A stretch of 64,000 nt of DNA from Pseudisothecium myosuroides (Eukaryota; Streptophyta; Bryopsida; Hypnales; Lembophyllaceae). This document shows positions 46,795 through 58,047 of this stretch, piece after piece. Position 1 is the first letter of the stretch, and each line of letters starts with the position of its first letter. The stretch spans positions 37,601,724-37,665,723 of the forward strand of contig OX637287.1 in assembly GCA_951799445.1 (NCBI GenBank). Reading direction: 5' to 3'. Below the pieces are notes generated by a model, which was not told the DNA's origin, searched no databases, and worked only from the letters and a program-made list of their open reading frames with translations. The position numbers and the translations under genes were made by a program.

Positions 46795-47224
46795 TCTAAC
46801 ATACATGTTATCCTCATTTTGTGCAATTAGCTCCGTAAAGCAGCAATTTTTCCTTCATTTATATTTATATTTTTTCAATGTAATGAATCTAGAATGGGAC
46901 TTTATCTAAATGTGTGGAATGGGAGGTTGAATTGGAACGGGGTGTTCTACCTTTACCAAAAGTGATTGTGCAACCTTTCTAACTCATCAAGCTTAACCCT
47001 ATAAGGATGCTATAAATCATTTGGGTATGATGGATGGCCAAATAGTCCTTTTTTTCTTATTGAAGAATGGATGATTTTCATCCAATATTTTGTGTACAAC
47101 TTTATTAATGATATATTCACATCACTAAGTTAAGTTCAAGACATTGTACTTGTTTTTTTAATTTTATATGGGGTGGTTTATCAAAACAACAGTAGACTAT
47201 CCAATGTATTTCAATACTTTGAGC

Positions 47225-47660
47225 TTTTTTCCCTTAAAACTTAATTATGACATTCAAAACGATTTCTTTGGCATTTGAGCAAAACTAACAAAATGAAGCT
47301 TCAAAAGTGTAGATTCTACCTCTACTTGGAAATTTTGAAGAACTCCTTAAAATAAGCATTTTAGTGAAGTTTGAAGTTGAAGATCTAAATTTTGAAGTTG
47401 CGCTTCTCAGCATAGAGAGTGACACATAAATTCTTTGTACCAAAATGTTCTACACTATAATATATTCTTATTCTATTATTCTATAAAAATTTAAGATTTC
47501 TTGAATATGATTTGTATTTGATATGAATTTTCTTCATTTTTTCTCCAAAAACTCCACGGTAATTTGAAATTTTCACCAAAAACAAAGCTTGAAAATTCTA
47601 TAACAAATTTTACACGTGTGATTTCACCTCTAAAAAATAAACCCAAGAAATTTCACATAT
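47225..47660 (+). repeat. Dispersed repeat V, copy 2
   Basis: This copy is similar to 30640-31190 in the same orientation (gatttgtatttgatatgaat, tttagtgaagtttgaagt, agagtgacaca). It is non-coding. Confidence 0.6.
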
Positions 47661-47699
47661 GAGCAGAGAAGAAATGGAAAATACAAGAATGAGGGACTT

Positions 47700-47749
47700 A
47701 TGTTTAAATAGAAAAAGATAAAAGAAAAAGAAAAAAGAAAAAGAAAAAA
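47700..47749 (+). mobile_element. Tiny A-rich insertion with 15-bp target duplication
   Basis: A 50-bp purine-rich insert made mostly of gaaaaa units is bounded by perfect 15-bp direct repeats AAGAATGAGGGACTT (47685-47699 and 47750-47764). This is the footprint of target-primed insertion of a severely truncated LINE or other poly(A) RNA. Local slippage of a repeat could mimic it. Confidence 0.6.
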
Positions 47750-48234
47750 AAGAATGAGGGACTTCCGAGTTTGACTCAAACGGTCATTGACTCCATCCTT
47801 TCCTTTAAGGGTTAAGGTTACTGATCACAAATCTCACAATCAAAAAGGAGACCAGTATGCCCACTCACTCTCTTTAACTGGAAATTCAGTAATAAGTACC
47901 GTAATTAAGCTTATTTAAGTTAACTGTCGCAGTCATTTGATGGGGTTTTCACACGATAAATGTCACATTACTCAGTATATTAAGTTAATGTACGATGAGA
48001 AAACTCAAACAGCTTTCAACCTTCAGTTTTCACAGACTGAGTTATTTTTCAACTCAGTTGCCTCAATGATTTTTGTTCTTGCACATCCCATCACAGTGGT
48101 CACATTTGATGTGATTTGCAATTTCCAAGTGATTTTATGATTAAGTGATTTCCTAGTGATTTAGTGATTTCTACTTTTTATTTATTTATTTATTTTCTTG
48201 AAACACGTGATTTCTACTTTACACTAACCAAATA

Positions 48235-48623
48235 CGGTGGAAGCACCCAAAACCGTCATTATAAGCAATTCAGCATAGTTGGAGGCACCTTTTCCTAAAA
48301 ATAATATTTTTGTAGTGTGAGCCAATGAAAATCATGAATATTCAAAAAAAAAAAATAGATTTTTCGGATGTGGTGTGTAATTTCTATGATTTTTCAAAGT
48401 GCCGGCTCCCTAGACCACTGAGACTATCACTTAGGTGGATCCAAAACTGAAATCTGCAAAAAATAGTAGTCAACAAATGAAAGTTAAGTATGTGTCCTTC
48501 AAATGTGTCAACGAAACAAAATCAAGCATTTCAAGGACACATTAATGAGAAGTCTAGGGACTAGTTTAGTGCCAATCTAAGGTACAAGAATGTGAACAGG
48601 GACGCTAATGGGTGTTTCTACCG
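48235..48623. mobile_element. 389-bp TA-MITE family M, complete copy
   Basis: The ends CGGTGGAAGCACCC and GGGTGTTTCTACCG are inverted repeats flanked by TA (48233-48234 and 48624-48625). It is an inverted match to 32876-33264 and, in part, to 31838-32079. The TA duplication points to the Tc1/mariner group (Stowaway-like), but the termini are not the classic Stowaway sequence. It is non-coding. Confidence 0.85.
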
Positions 48624-48707
48624 TAGTCAATTAGTCAATTGCATCTCATTCAATTAAAACTAGACTATTGGAGGGTTGGATTTTATACAAGCACTTTCAT
48701 ACACTTA

Positions 48708-49152
48708 GAGCATCACTACCCATTCCCCTCAAACATGACTTGGGAAATGTGGTGGCACAATCCGTGCACCTTTTGTTCGCCTCCAGCGACAACTTATACC
48801 CCATTAATTCCTGGGTTCACAACTTGTCACGAAAAGTGAAGACGCAGTTTAAGAGTTGACAAGGTTGCGGTTTGTCAAGGTTGCGGTTTGTCAAGGTTGC
48901 TCAAATTTGGAGAAAAGACTAGAAACCACATGTAGCTCGAGTTTGGCAGGGAGTTGGCAAACGTATACTCTAACACAAAACGTAAATAGTCAATAAACAT
49001 GGCAGGATTGTTGTCCTACAATCTGTAAAGTGATTACTGCATTGATCAAGTTTTTTCTAATCTTGGCTGAGTTTGCGGTGGGGCTTATGTTTGTAGCTAG
49101 ACACGCCCTAACTTGGGCCGGCCGACTTTGTTGGCATTGGTCGACAATGCTC
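48708..49152. mobile_element. Tourist-like MITE T4 (TTA target duplication)
   Basis: The ends gagcatcactaccc and, inverted, gagcattgtcgacc are flanked by TTA (48705-48707 and 49153-49155). Length 445 bp, as in T3. An internal short duplication (ttgcggtttgtcaagg twice, about 48865-48897) is present. It is non-coding. Confidence 0.75.
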
Positions 49153-50775
49153 TTATTACCAATTTTCAACTTTCAAAAATAATATTTACAATAGTAGAAT
49201 TGAAGGGTGGTGACTAATATCAACCCTTAAAATGAAAGGACATTTCATATCTAGGCTTGGCCAAACTTCATGGGATTTTTAAAGAAATTTTCTTTGTAAA
49301 AATCATAATAATTAGAAAAATGCTTAAAATAGTATAAATTATTGAAAGAAGAATGGAAATAATAGTAACAAACATCTTGGTGTAATTAATGTCCTCATAG
49401 CAAAGAAAAACTTCCAAATTTCATATAGAAAGTTCAAAGGTGGTGTATTTGAGCTCTCTAGATGCTATCTTTAAAGTGGACATAATAAAAATTATAATTT
49501 TAACAATTTTGGAAAAATTCAAGTGGAGTAAAAAATAGACTATTGGAGCTACATTTTTTTAGTTAAGGATTTTGTCATATCTAGTCTTTTACTATTGATT
49601 ATTAAATTTATACACCAAATATTTTAAATTAGATTGAATATATTTAGTACAAGAGTCTTCAAGGCAACCTTATAGTTGCGAGATTCATACCCTATAATAG
49701 ATTTATTTGTTTTCTTTGTGCAAATGCTTGTAACACTACTATAATATAATTACTTATTTGGACACATATAATTGTATTACAAAGCACTTGTGGCCTTGGT
49801 TCAATGGCTTTGACCATAACAAACCAATGAGTTAGTCATGAGTTCAATTATAGCGTTGCCAAGGTGATTACTACTATAGTCCACCCAAATATAGTAGAGG
49901 CCAAATGACCTTGTTGCCATATGGGAACCTGAGAATTTCTTAGGGGAAGGAACATGTTGGTTCCTTGTAGGGTCTACATCCTAATGTTGCAAACTCCCCA
50001 TAAATAGACTCTAATAAAGAACACAAAAATATACTTATTAAAAAAATGCTTTTATGAGAAGCTGAAACCACCTGACTATAGAGAGAAATGAAACTCCAGA
50101 GAGACTTCTCTTTGTTTATGAACTCCATCTTATATATTAGAGATTATCAATGATAGAAGACTATTCATCCTTACGATAGACTAAGATTTCTTTCCTACCT
50201 TTAGATTTCTATTTCTGATTCTATATAGAACCATCCACTAAAATAAAAAAATTGGTTATATTTAGAACTATTTTAAATTTGAATTCATATTGTATCCAAA
50301 TCTCGATCTTCCACTTAGAGTTGTCTTACTCCAAATTCAAACACACGTGTGCTTATCTGGGAATTGTCTATTTCTAGCACACTTGTCATCCAAGTGGAGT
50401 TGTTTAAAGTTCTCTAGTGCACAAATCCATTATTTGCATATATCTATCTCCAAACAATCTTTACTTGCACACTATTGTACCTTTCATCATAAATTAGTTC
50501 ATCCATCAAAGCTTATGACCCCACTTATGGCAATGGTCACGACTAAAAGAGGCATCGATGATGAAATTTGTCATTTAGGTCTTTGAGGCTTTGATGGTTG
50601 CTCCTTCCAATAGCGCCTTAATTGAAATTGGGGTTAACATTTTCCCCCCAAAGTGTAGTTAACTAATATAGATTGTGGTGTAGTTGGTTTGAAAGGTCGT
50701 GTTATTTTTATGTGGGCGTGTGTATCTTTTAAAATCATGCACCCTTCAGTTCTTGCTTCAAATCCCATTCTATAG
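49153..50775. other. AT-rich gene-free stretch
   Basis: No gene is supported. The plus-strand open frame at 50290-50586 (98 codons) is the longest, but it has no domain and the composition of non-coding DNA. Confidence 0.45.
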
Positions 50776-51221
50776 CCTAGGTGGTCATACAATTATACAC
50801 ACCCTTTCAAGGCTCAATGTACAATGCTTTATTAGAGCCAATCCAATCAAAAACCAACATGCCAATGGCATAATGAAGGGTCAATTAAATAAATAATCCC
50901 CAATGCAATGGCATTGGTCTCTCTTTATTCCCAAACTCGCCACTCTAACCTGACAAATTTGCAAAATATGAAGTGCCTGCAAGTTGGCTTACAATAGGCC
51001 TAGGTGACCACACAATCATACACACTCTTTTAGGGCTCAATATACAATGCTTTACAAGAGCTAGTTTAACCAAAAACCAACATGCCAGTGGCATAATGAA
51101 GGGGCAACTAAAAAACTTGCTCTAATGCAAATGGCATTGGTCTCTCTTTATTCCAACCTCCCCATTTTCCATCTCAATCTCGACAATTTTGCAAAATCTG
51201 AAGAGCCTGCTAGTTGGCTTA
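50776..51221. repeat. Tandem duplication, 223-bp unit
   Basis: Units 50776-50998 and 50999-51221 both begin cctaggtg and share ccaacatgccaatggcataa, ggcattggtctctctttatt and ctgcaagttggctta. The second unit ends at a ttaaagcatctcc motif that resembles a Tourist-like terminus. Confidence 0.85.
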
Positions 51222-51389
51222 AAGCATCTCCAATGCATGCCTTGCAAACAATCCATATAATAGCAAATGGTGAGCCATTCTACAAGGCCTAAACAAAGTC
51301 AATAATTTTTTGAATTGATATGCCCAATGCATGGACTGCTAACTTGGAAGGGCATGCAAAAGTGATTGTTTCAATATTGATCTAGCAAG

Positions 51390-51503
51390 CACTAGAAGAG
51401 AAAAGGGTGTTTTAAGTGAGTTTTTAAGTATAGTCCTAAACATATGATTTTAAGTAATGACCTTTAAGGAGATTCTCAGGAAAATTTTACTTAAAACACA
51501 TGA
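51390..51503. mobile_element. Single arm of the CACTA foldback family
   Basis: It starts CACTAGAAGAGAAAAGGG after the trinucleotide AAG and matches the left arm of 3741-3961 (gttttaagtgagtttttaag, tagtcctaaacata, aagtaatgacctttaagga). It ends at the palindrome centre (ttacttaaaacacatg). The second arm is absent, so this is a half element. Confidence 0.8.
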
Positions 51504-52598
51504 GCACCAATAGCTACCTACGTACCTTTCAACTTTGAAAATTCATAGTTAATTCATTCTAAGTTCGAAAATTACAATCTAAATTGTAAATGACTATTTC
51601 TCTTTTCTCTTTACACCAAAAATATGTGAAAAATGTTACGCTCTACTAATTTTCCTACAGAGGTTCATTATCCCTTATATGGTCGGAATATGAACCCTAC
51701 CTTATGCGTGGCAAATAAAAAATTCCAGTGTTTCCTACAGAGGTAAAACGCGGGGTAATAAGGGGGTCCGAAACTCCGAATCCTCTCTGGCCGCCTCAGT
51801 CCCCCACTTCATAATCTCAGTAACTTACTGTCCCGCTTTCCGTTCCTGCACTGGAGCTGCTCTCATTAACGCCAACATACTGCACCGGTATCTATAATAA
51901 TGAGCCGTCATTCATCTCTCCAAAGTGGAGGCGCATGAAAGACGGCTATAGAGCCAAGCCAAGACCCCCCCGGACTTTAATAAGGCACTTCTAAACTCAG
52001 TTCGAAGCTGCTGCCTCCTTCGCATTTCCCGCTCGGAGTCTCCGGATTCATTCCCTCTCGCATTCTTGTTAAGATTGGAATATGCGGCGTTAACTGTTTG
52101 AAGCCTGTGCACGGATTGCGGCATTGGACTCATCTGAAGTTTGTAGTGCAGTTTCAAATCGGAGCGTATGCAACAGTGAGGAACGAGAGGTTCGAGGTTT
52201 TTCTGTTGTTGGACGAAGATCATTGTGATGTAAGAGTTGAGGCGGTGAATTCTTGCTGCAAATGGAAGCGCAGCTGCTCAATGCTGAAGGAATGTCGCGA
52301 TTTCTTGATTTGAGTGTGCGTGTGTGCATATGCGGTGCTCAGTTTCGGTTTAGTGTGCGATTTGAGACGTCGCTTGTGTCGTGAGAAGATCCACGGTTAT
52401 CAAATTGCAGATGCCGGGAAGGAGTTCCCGAATGTGGAACTGAGAATGTCCCCGATAGGTCATCATTGACTGCCTATAAGAATCGCGATGGAAGGAGGGA
52501 GGAGGTCTTTCTTGCGGACTGGCTGGCCGCAACGGGGCCGCAACGGTAGTGTAGCTTGCGAGCAGAGTGGTGATGTCGTCGGAGCGCTTAGTTAGAGA
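51504..52598 (+). promoter_or_regulatory. Upstream region and probable long 5' leader of the BAH gene
   Basis: From about 51720 the sequence becomes markedly richer in G and C. A weak TATA-like stretch (tctataataat) lies near 51891. No conserved coding frame is seen in 51900-52598 on either strand; the open frames there have no domains. A 5' untranslated exon or intron is possible. Confidence 0.35.
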
Positions 52599-52924
52599 AA
52601 TTGCTTCTTCCATCACTATCGAGGACTTGGCCTGTTGGCGGAGTTGTAGCGTACGCGTTCCGATTTAGGAGAGATTTTTCATGGATTAGCGGGTTTTGTC
52701 GTTCTTCAGCGTTTGTTCGCTTCGAGGTTCAAATGGCGGGGGACACTGTTTTTCAGTGAGGAATTGCTTCTTCCATCACTGTCGAGGACTTGGCGTGTAG
52801 CTGGAGTTGTAGCGTGCGGGTTGCGATGTAGGAGAGGTTTCTCATGGATTAGCTGGTTTTGTCGTTCTTTAGCGTTTGCTGGATTCGAGGTCCAAATGGC
52901 GGCGGGTACTGTTTTTCAGTGGGG
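52599..52924 (+). repeat. 163-bp tandem duplication covering the BAH gene start codon
   Basis: Unit 1 (52599-52761) and unit 2 (52762-52924) share ttgcttcttccatcact, gtcgaggacttggc, catggattagc and ttttgtcgttctt. Each ends with an ATGGCGG start context followed by actgtttttcagtg. Unit 2 supplies the real start at 52896. Unit 1 holds a copied start at 52733, exactly 163 bp upstream. Confidence 0.9.
52733..52759 (+). other. Upstream ORF copied from the BAH gene N-terminus
   Basis: The duplicated start gives the peptide MAGDTVFQ and then TGA. The true protein starts MAAGTVFQW; the Trp codon TGG corresponds to TGA here. Both duplication units also contain a two-codon frame ATG GAT TAG (52681 and 52843). 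If in the mRNA, these could lower translation of the main frame. Confidence 0.6.
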
Positions 52925-53834
52925 GGATAGTGTGGCTGGGTCTCTTTCTAGTTATGAGTTCATGTTTTTCAAAGGTGTTCGTTACAATCTGCACGACTGT
53001 GTGTTCGTGAGGTCAGGATTGTCAGAGCCAAATCTTGGCAAGCTGATGAGGTTGTACGATGAGCGTGGTGTCAAGAAGGTGCGCATCCGGTGGTTCTTCC
53101 GGCATGAGGAACTTCCATATTCTGTGAGGAAAGACTTTCCTCCAGGTAAGGTCGGGAAGGACGGGAAGGAGGTGTTCATAGCGCAAGGCAGCATGAAAGG
53201 AGTTGAGAATGAGAATGTGGTGGAAGTTTTGCTCGGGAAGGCAACTGTACTGTGCACTGCCAAGTGTCGAGATAATCCCGTGCCGTCGGAGCTGCATGTG
53301 AACAGCGCAGATCATGTTTTCAATCGAGTTTACGATGTCTGCAACAAGAAACTTCTGAAGATGGATAGAATCGAGAAATCTCTCTGTGAGTCTCGAACTT
53401 CAACCCTGCTGATGGAACAATGGGGGACACTTGTTGTGACTTATTTAGTAGATACGGTGTCTTTCTTTCATTATGCTTTATTTCTATATTGCTACTAATG
53501 TATATTTTAAATTTATGCAGCCAGAAAGCTTTTCAACAAACCGGAGTGGCTTGAAGCGGCTCAGAATGTGCCACGGGGTGATTGTAGATCACCAACTTCT
53601 GTGAGGGATTTCGACATGGTTGCGAAACAGCTGCCTCTGGTGCAGAAACCTTCTTTGAAGCTGAAAGTCAAGAGACCTTCCATGGAGCTTCTTCGACCTC
53701 CTCTAGCCGTCAAGAGACCTTCATTCGAATCTGCGAAGAATCAGTTCAAGTCAACTCAACAGGTACCTAAGCATGCGGTTGTAGTTTTGCGTCGATCCTT
53801 ACCAAGTCAGGATGAGATAATAGATTTGGATTGA
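52896..53834 (+). CDS. Small BAH-domain protein with a C-terminal SUMO-interacting-like motif
   Basis: Two exons, 52896-53385 and 53521-53834 (GT-AG intron), give 267 residues. A bromo-adjacent homology domain spans about 20-160: FFKGVRYNLHDCVFVRS, EPNLGKLMRLYDERGVKKVRIRWFFRHEELP, then FIAQGSMKGVENENVVEVLLGKATVLC and HVFNRVYDVCNKKL. This is the plant type seen in ASI1/AIPP3-like chromatin proteins, where BAH domains read histone marks or link to other regulators. Here no PHD finger or RRM follows. The tail carries a duplicated KRPS(M/F)E segment and ends in EIIDLD, which resembles a SUMO-interacting motif. A nuclear chromatin role is inferred. The frame is open upstream of 52896 but has no ATG. 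Confidence 0.85.
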
Positions 53835-55300
53835 GTTGTCAAAGGAGTGTTCAAAAGTCTTTTAACACACTGTTGTACCAACAGTTAATAGTGCGGGTCT
53901 GAGCATGGTCATCAATGTTCTTAACACTTGAGGTAGTCAATGTTGAGGATTAGACAATAGACTCAACGTTTTGGTTCCTCAAATGTTTTAGAAAGCGCTT
54001 CTGGAAGGCCGAACCCAAATCTGTAAACCCTTTGTACATAAAGTGGGAATTTTGCTACGTCTTAGTGACATGATTACTCTGCATATTTCCATCAATTCTT
54101 GGGCAAGAGGTCTACACTACCAAGTTCCTGTCGCAGATTTATTCAGAGGTTGCGTCTGCTTCCTTACTTTTTGAATGCCGTCATCAGAGCCTTCACTGTG
54201 TAAATGCAACTATTGTGGATTTGGGCCTGATTTCTTTCAATCAGCATGACTGGAATACTTGATACCTAGACTCTGCTTGGAATTTGGTAATATCTTTTTG
54301 ATTCACTAGAGAATCTCTGGAAGTTTTTGCAACATTTTCAGCATTATTTTTTCAGGTGGTTGTCAATATATGATTCTGCATTATGTGGATATCTTATGTC
54401 GTCTTAATCCTTCACTTATGAAGGTCATTATGTGGAACTTGAATTGTACGGGACTTTTGAAAACAGTTGAAGTGTAGTTCTTCTGACGAGGCCTGGACCT
54501 CCAGATCATCTCTGCACTGTTGAGATCTTGAGAGATTCTAGATTACTGGATGTAGAGAGATTGCCGTGACGTGGTGGAGTTACAGATTACAGATTGTTGT
54601 ATCCTACCTGAGAGATTGCACTTATTCAGGTTCTGAGGGTTTCCTCATATTGATAACTTCTTGTCTATCTAATAACCTGGAGCTCCTTTTTGGAAGTCGA
54701 TCTGCAATTTACATGGATGGCAAATTATGAATGATTGTTGGTGGTGCGAAGTTCAGGGTGCAATGGAAGTATACATGTCATTGCATATTTTTCATGCCAA
54801 GTGCGTAGAAAGTGGTGTGAGGTAATCTTTTGACATGTGAAGTTTCTAAAGCAAACTCAAGCAGGGATGTAGTTGTCAAGGTAGTTTGATGAAAAGATCA
54901 GATCTCTTTAACACTCAATCATGGCTATTTGGGAAATTTTCTCTGTAGTAGCTCACCCAATCTTACTTCAGGAATCTCCAACTCCCCACTTTCTAATTGC
55001 AGAGCTATTGAAAAGTTTGATGGGCATGTGCAACTGAGATGATTTGCGGTTTGCTTAATTTTTAGGTTAAAAGTTGCAGAAATTGTTGCAACGACTTGCT
55101 GGAGTTCATGGAACACTTCCAATGTTGATACTGTATAAGCAAATCTTATTCATTAATTTGCCTACCTAGCTTTGAATTCAGTTTGCACATAATTCCACCA
55201 TACATTTGGCTTGGTGCTCTTGGAAGACCTCTTCAATGCACACTAGTGTAGCCCTGTGTCGTTGCCACACCCAAAACAAAAGTAAAAGTCATTTAAAAAA
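53835..55300 (+). other. 3' region of the BAH gene and following intergenic DNA
   Basis: No second gene is supported. The first several hundred bases have moderate GC and probably include the 3' untranslated region, after which the sequence becomes AT-rich. No domain-bearing frame was found. Confidence 0.4.
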
Positions 55301-55610
55301 CCAAAAATAACTCGAAAACTCAAAACTTTCCCATGATAGGTCCAAATGCCACAAAACGAAGCCCGTGTATCCCTCCTTGCCGAGGGCTTTCCAAGTGTAC
55401 CAAGAACATGAGAATTTGACACACGTTTCAAAAGATACATAATTTAACATCATTTAGTAATTTTTAAGAACAAAAAATAACTCAAAAATCCATAACTTTC
55501 CCACCGTGAGTCGGAACACTACAAAACCAAGCCCGTGCACCCCTCCTTGCCAAGGGCTTTCCAATAGTACCAAGCATGCGACCGGGGGACGCACGCTCCA
55601 GGAGATCTCA
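55301..55610. repeat. Tandem duplication, 170-bp unit
   Basis: Two copies, starting at 55301 and 55471, share caaaaataactc, aactttccca, acaaaacgaagcccgtg, ccctccttgcc and agggctttcca. The second copy is incomplete. It is non-coding. Confidence 0.8.
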
Positions 55611-57880
55611 ACGTGACAAACAAACAAATATGGCACCCAAATATAGAAGAATATACCATGCAAACTTAATAGAAGAGATTGATATGCATCTACTTTGAAA
55701 AAATGCTGGGTGAAATCTTTTGTTCATTTACAAGGAACCATTGAGAGATTTTTTATTTTTTATTTTTACTTTAAATATTGCTATTCCAAAAAACTAAACA
55801 CAGTACTAGTGATCTCAGAACTGGTTCAGGGTTTTTAGCCAAATGTTCATTTTTGGAAGATTTTTTCTGGAATTTACACTGAGAGCATGAAAAATTAGGT
55901 AGCAATCGAGCAAAATTTAGCCAGTTTTGGGATCGCTGCACAGTACCAGAAGGTAAAATAGGTGAAGATTTACGCACACAACTTGCATTTGAGCCATTTT
56001 GGACTTCCCACCCTGTGTTTTACAATCAGTATGGCATGACATATAATCAATTGTCAATTTATATACCATGACGTATACTCCTTCTACTCCATTTTAGTAG
56101 TCCCTTTCTTATTTTTTTATTTATCCCGCATTACTTGTCCTATTTACTTCATTCCTAAATTTAGGGTTGAAAATGATTTCTTTTGCATTTACCATTAAGT
56201 GATGAAATGAAGCACAAGAAGCCTAGTTAATTATCCATTTTATAAGTTTAAAAATATGAAAATCAAAATTTTTAATAGAAATTTGAAGTTGGCACGGTCA
56301 AAGACTAAAAGACATCAATTTTTTTATTAAATCTATATATTGAATTTCAAGTCATTCTTGTGAAGACTATGCACATTGAAAAGGCAAGGTAGTTGCATAA
56401 GAAGTCTTGTTTCTCTATAAAGTCTATCCTTGCTTCTAAGTGGCACTTGTATCTATTGCAACTTCCTATCTTCTGATCTTTTTTTGGTTGCAATTAATAG
56501 TCACGTCCTTTGTTTTGCAATTAAAAGGGCACATTAAACATTCACTATAGAACACTCATTTGCTTGTAAAATGCAATAAAAATCATTTCCAAATCCTTAA
56601 TATTTTCAATATTGCAAAAAATGACTAGTAAAGTGAGACGTAGGGTATATATAAGTTCTATTATAATGCAACGTGTCTTTGTGTGTGCAAAATCGTTTAA
56701 ATAAATCAATAAAAATTTGTACATACAATTGACCTCTAAAATGTATTTGTAAAAAGACACTGCAAAAGGGAACATGAATATATTGTGGTATATCTTGCTT
56801 GTGCTAGTGGTATGCAAAAAGTCGGTACAATAATGACCTCTTGAAGCCTCTAATTGTTTGATTCTAGATAGTGTCTTCAGGGCATCTTCAATCGGAACAC
56901 TAAAAGAACCTAGTAACTATACAAGGCAAGAGGCCAAATCTAAAACCCATATGATTGCTAGACTTTTCCTAGCCCAAACTTGCCAATACGACATCATCAT
57001 ATGATACCCTATTTTCAACTTTGGAAATAAAATATTGAATTGTTGTGACTCTTTGAATGGCGGTAAAACTACAATTGACCACTAGATTAGATGAACTACT
57101 AAAGTAAGGATCCAATCAACTAATCTTGTTGTAGCGACCTTTGGAAGACGTTAAACCTGTCTCACAAAGTGGCACTAGTAGGGTGAAAACACAGGAATTT
57201 TATCCCTGGAAGAAACATAGGAATTTTTTATTTTTCACACATGATTTTTTTTGCAAATTCTGAATTCATATTAGCAATCAAAGGCCCCAAATTAGATAGG
57301 AGAGGTATACAATATACCCTAGGAACGGCTCAAAATTGGGGTCTTCTATTTACCTTTATCCCCCAATTCTTGAGTTTTTACCTTGCTAATTCTACTTTGT
57401 GGGACTGGTTTAACGTCTTGTGCGACCTCTTGTCTCAACATTATAAGTTTTGTTGACCAAGAAAAAGTGGCCTATGATGTTGCAGGACAATAGTAATGTC
57501 TTGATTGAAGGTGCCCTTAAATGTGTGCATGTCCCTTGTCTAGTATGAAATGACAATGACCTACATTCATCTCATAAGATGACTCTTCTAGTCCTCAGCT
57601 AAACAACTCATAATTAGTGCCAAGTTCTGAGAATCACATTAGACACCTAGGTGTGAATATAGACTACAAATGTTCTTGTAATGAGCGTATTTAGTTGTCA
57701 ATAAAGCTAGAAGTTTTGAGGGTTCTATGTCGAACTACATTCCTTTGTAAAAGTAATACTATCATATGCTAAATGATTTGCATCCTAATACCAAAAATTA
57801 TTTGGATAGTTTCTAAATTAGTGCAATTACTGTATGCTTGCACTATGCAAAAACCGATACAATGTACAATGACAATAATT
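55611..57880. other. AT-rich gene-free stretch
   Basis: No gene or well-bounded element is supported in these 2.3 kb. Confidence 0.45.
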
Positions 57881-58044
57881 CACTAGAAGAAATCTGCGTT
57901 GAGTGTAACAAAAACTATCCCACATGTTTGTTGTGTCCAGCGCAAAATCTGCATTTTTCTGCGTTGAAAACCGCAAATTTTGCGCTGGACACAACAAACA
58001 TGTGGATTAGTTTTTGTTGAGTTCAACGCAGATTTCTTCTAGTG
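57881..58044. mobile_element. CACTA-type hairpin MITE, 164 bp
   Basis: It starts CACTAGAAGAAATCTGCG and ends with the exact inverse. Arms of about 72 bp pair with only a few mismatches around a 20-bp loop. A 3-bp target duplication ATT flanks it (57878-57880 and 58045-58047), as for CACTA elements. There is no coding sequence. A transcript would form a strong hairpin suitable for small RNA processing. Confidence 0.9.
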
Positions 58045-58047
58045 ATT

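Noticed and set aside
50290..50586. Plus-strand open frame of 98 codons
   Set aside because: Its composition matches the surrounding non-coding DNA and no family similarity or splice-supported extension was seen.
51912..52223. Minus-strand open frame of 103 codons upstream of the BAH gene
   Set aside because: It has no domain and lies in the GC-richer leader region of the plus-strand gene.
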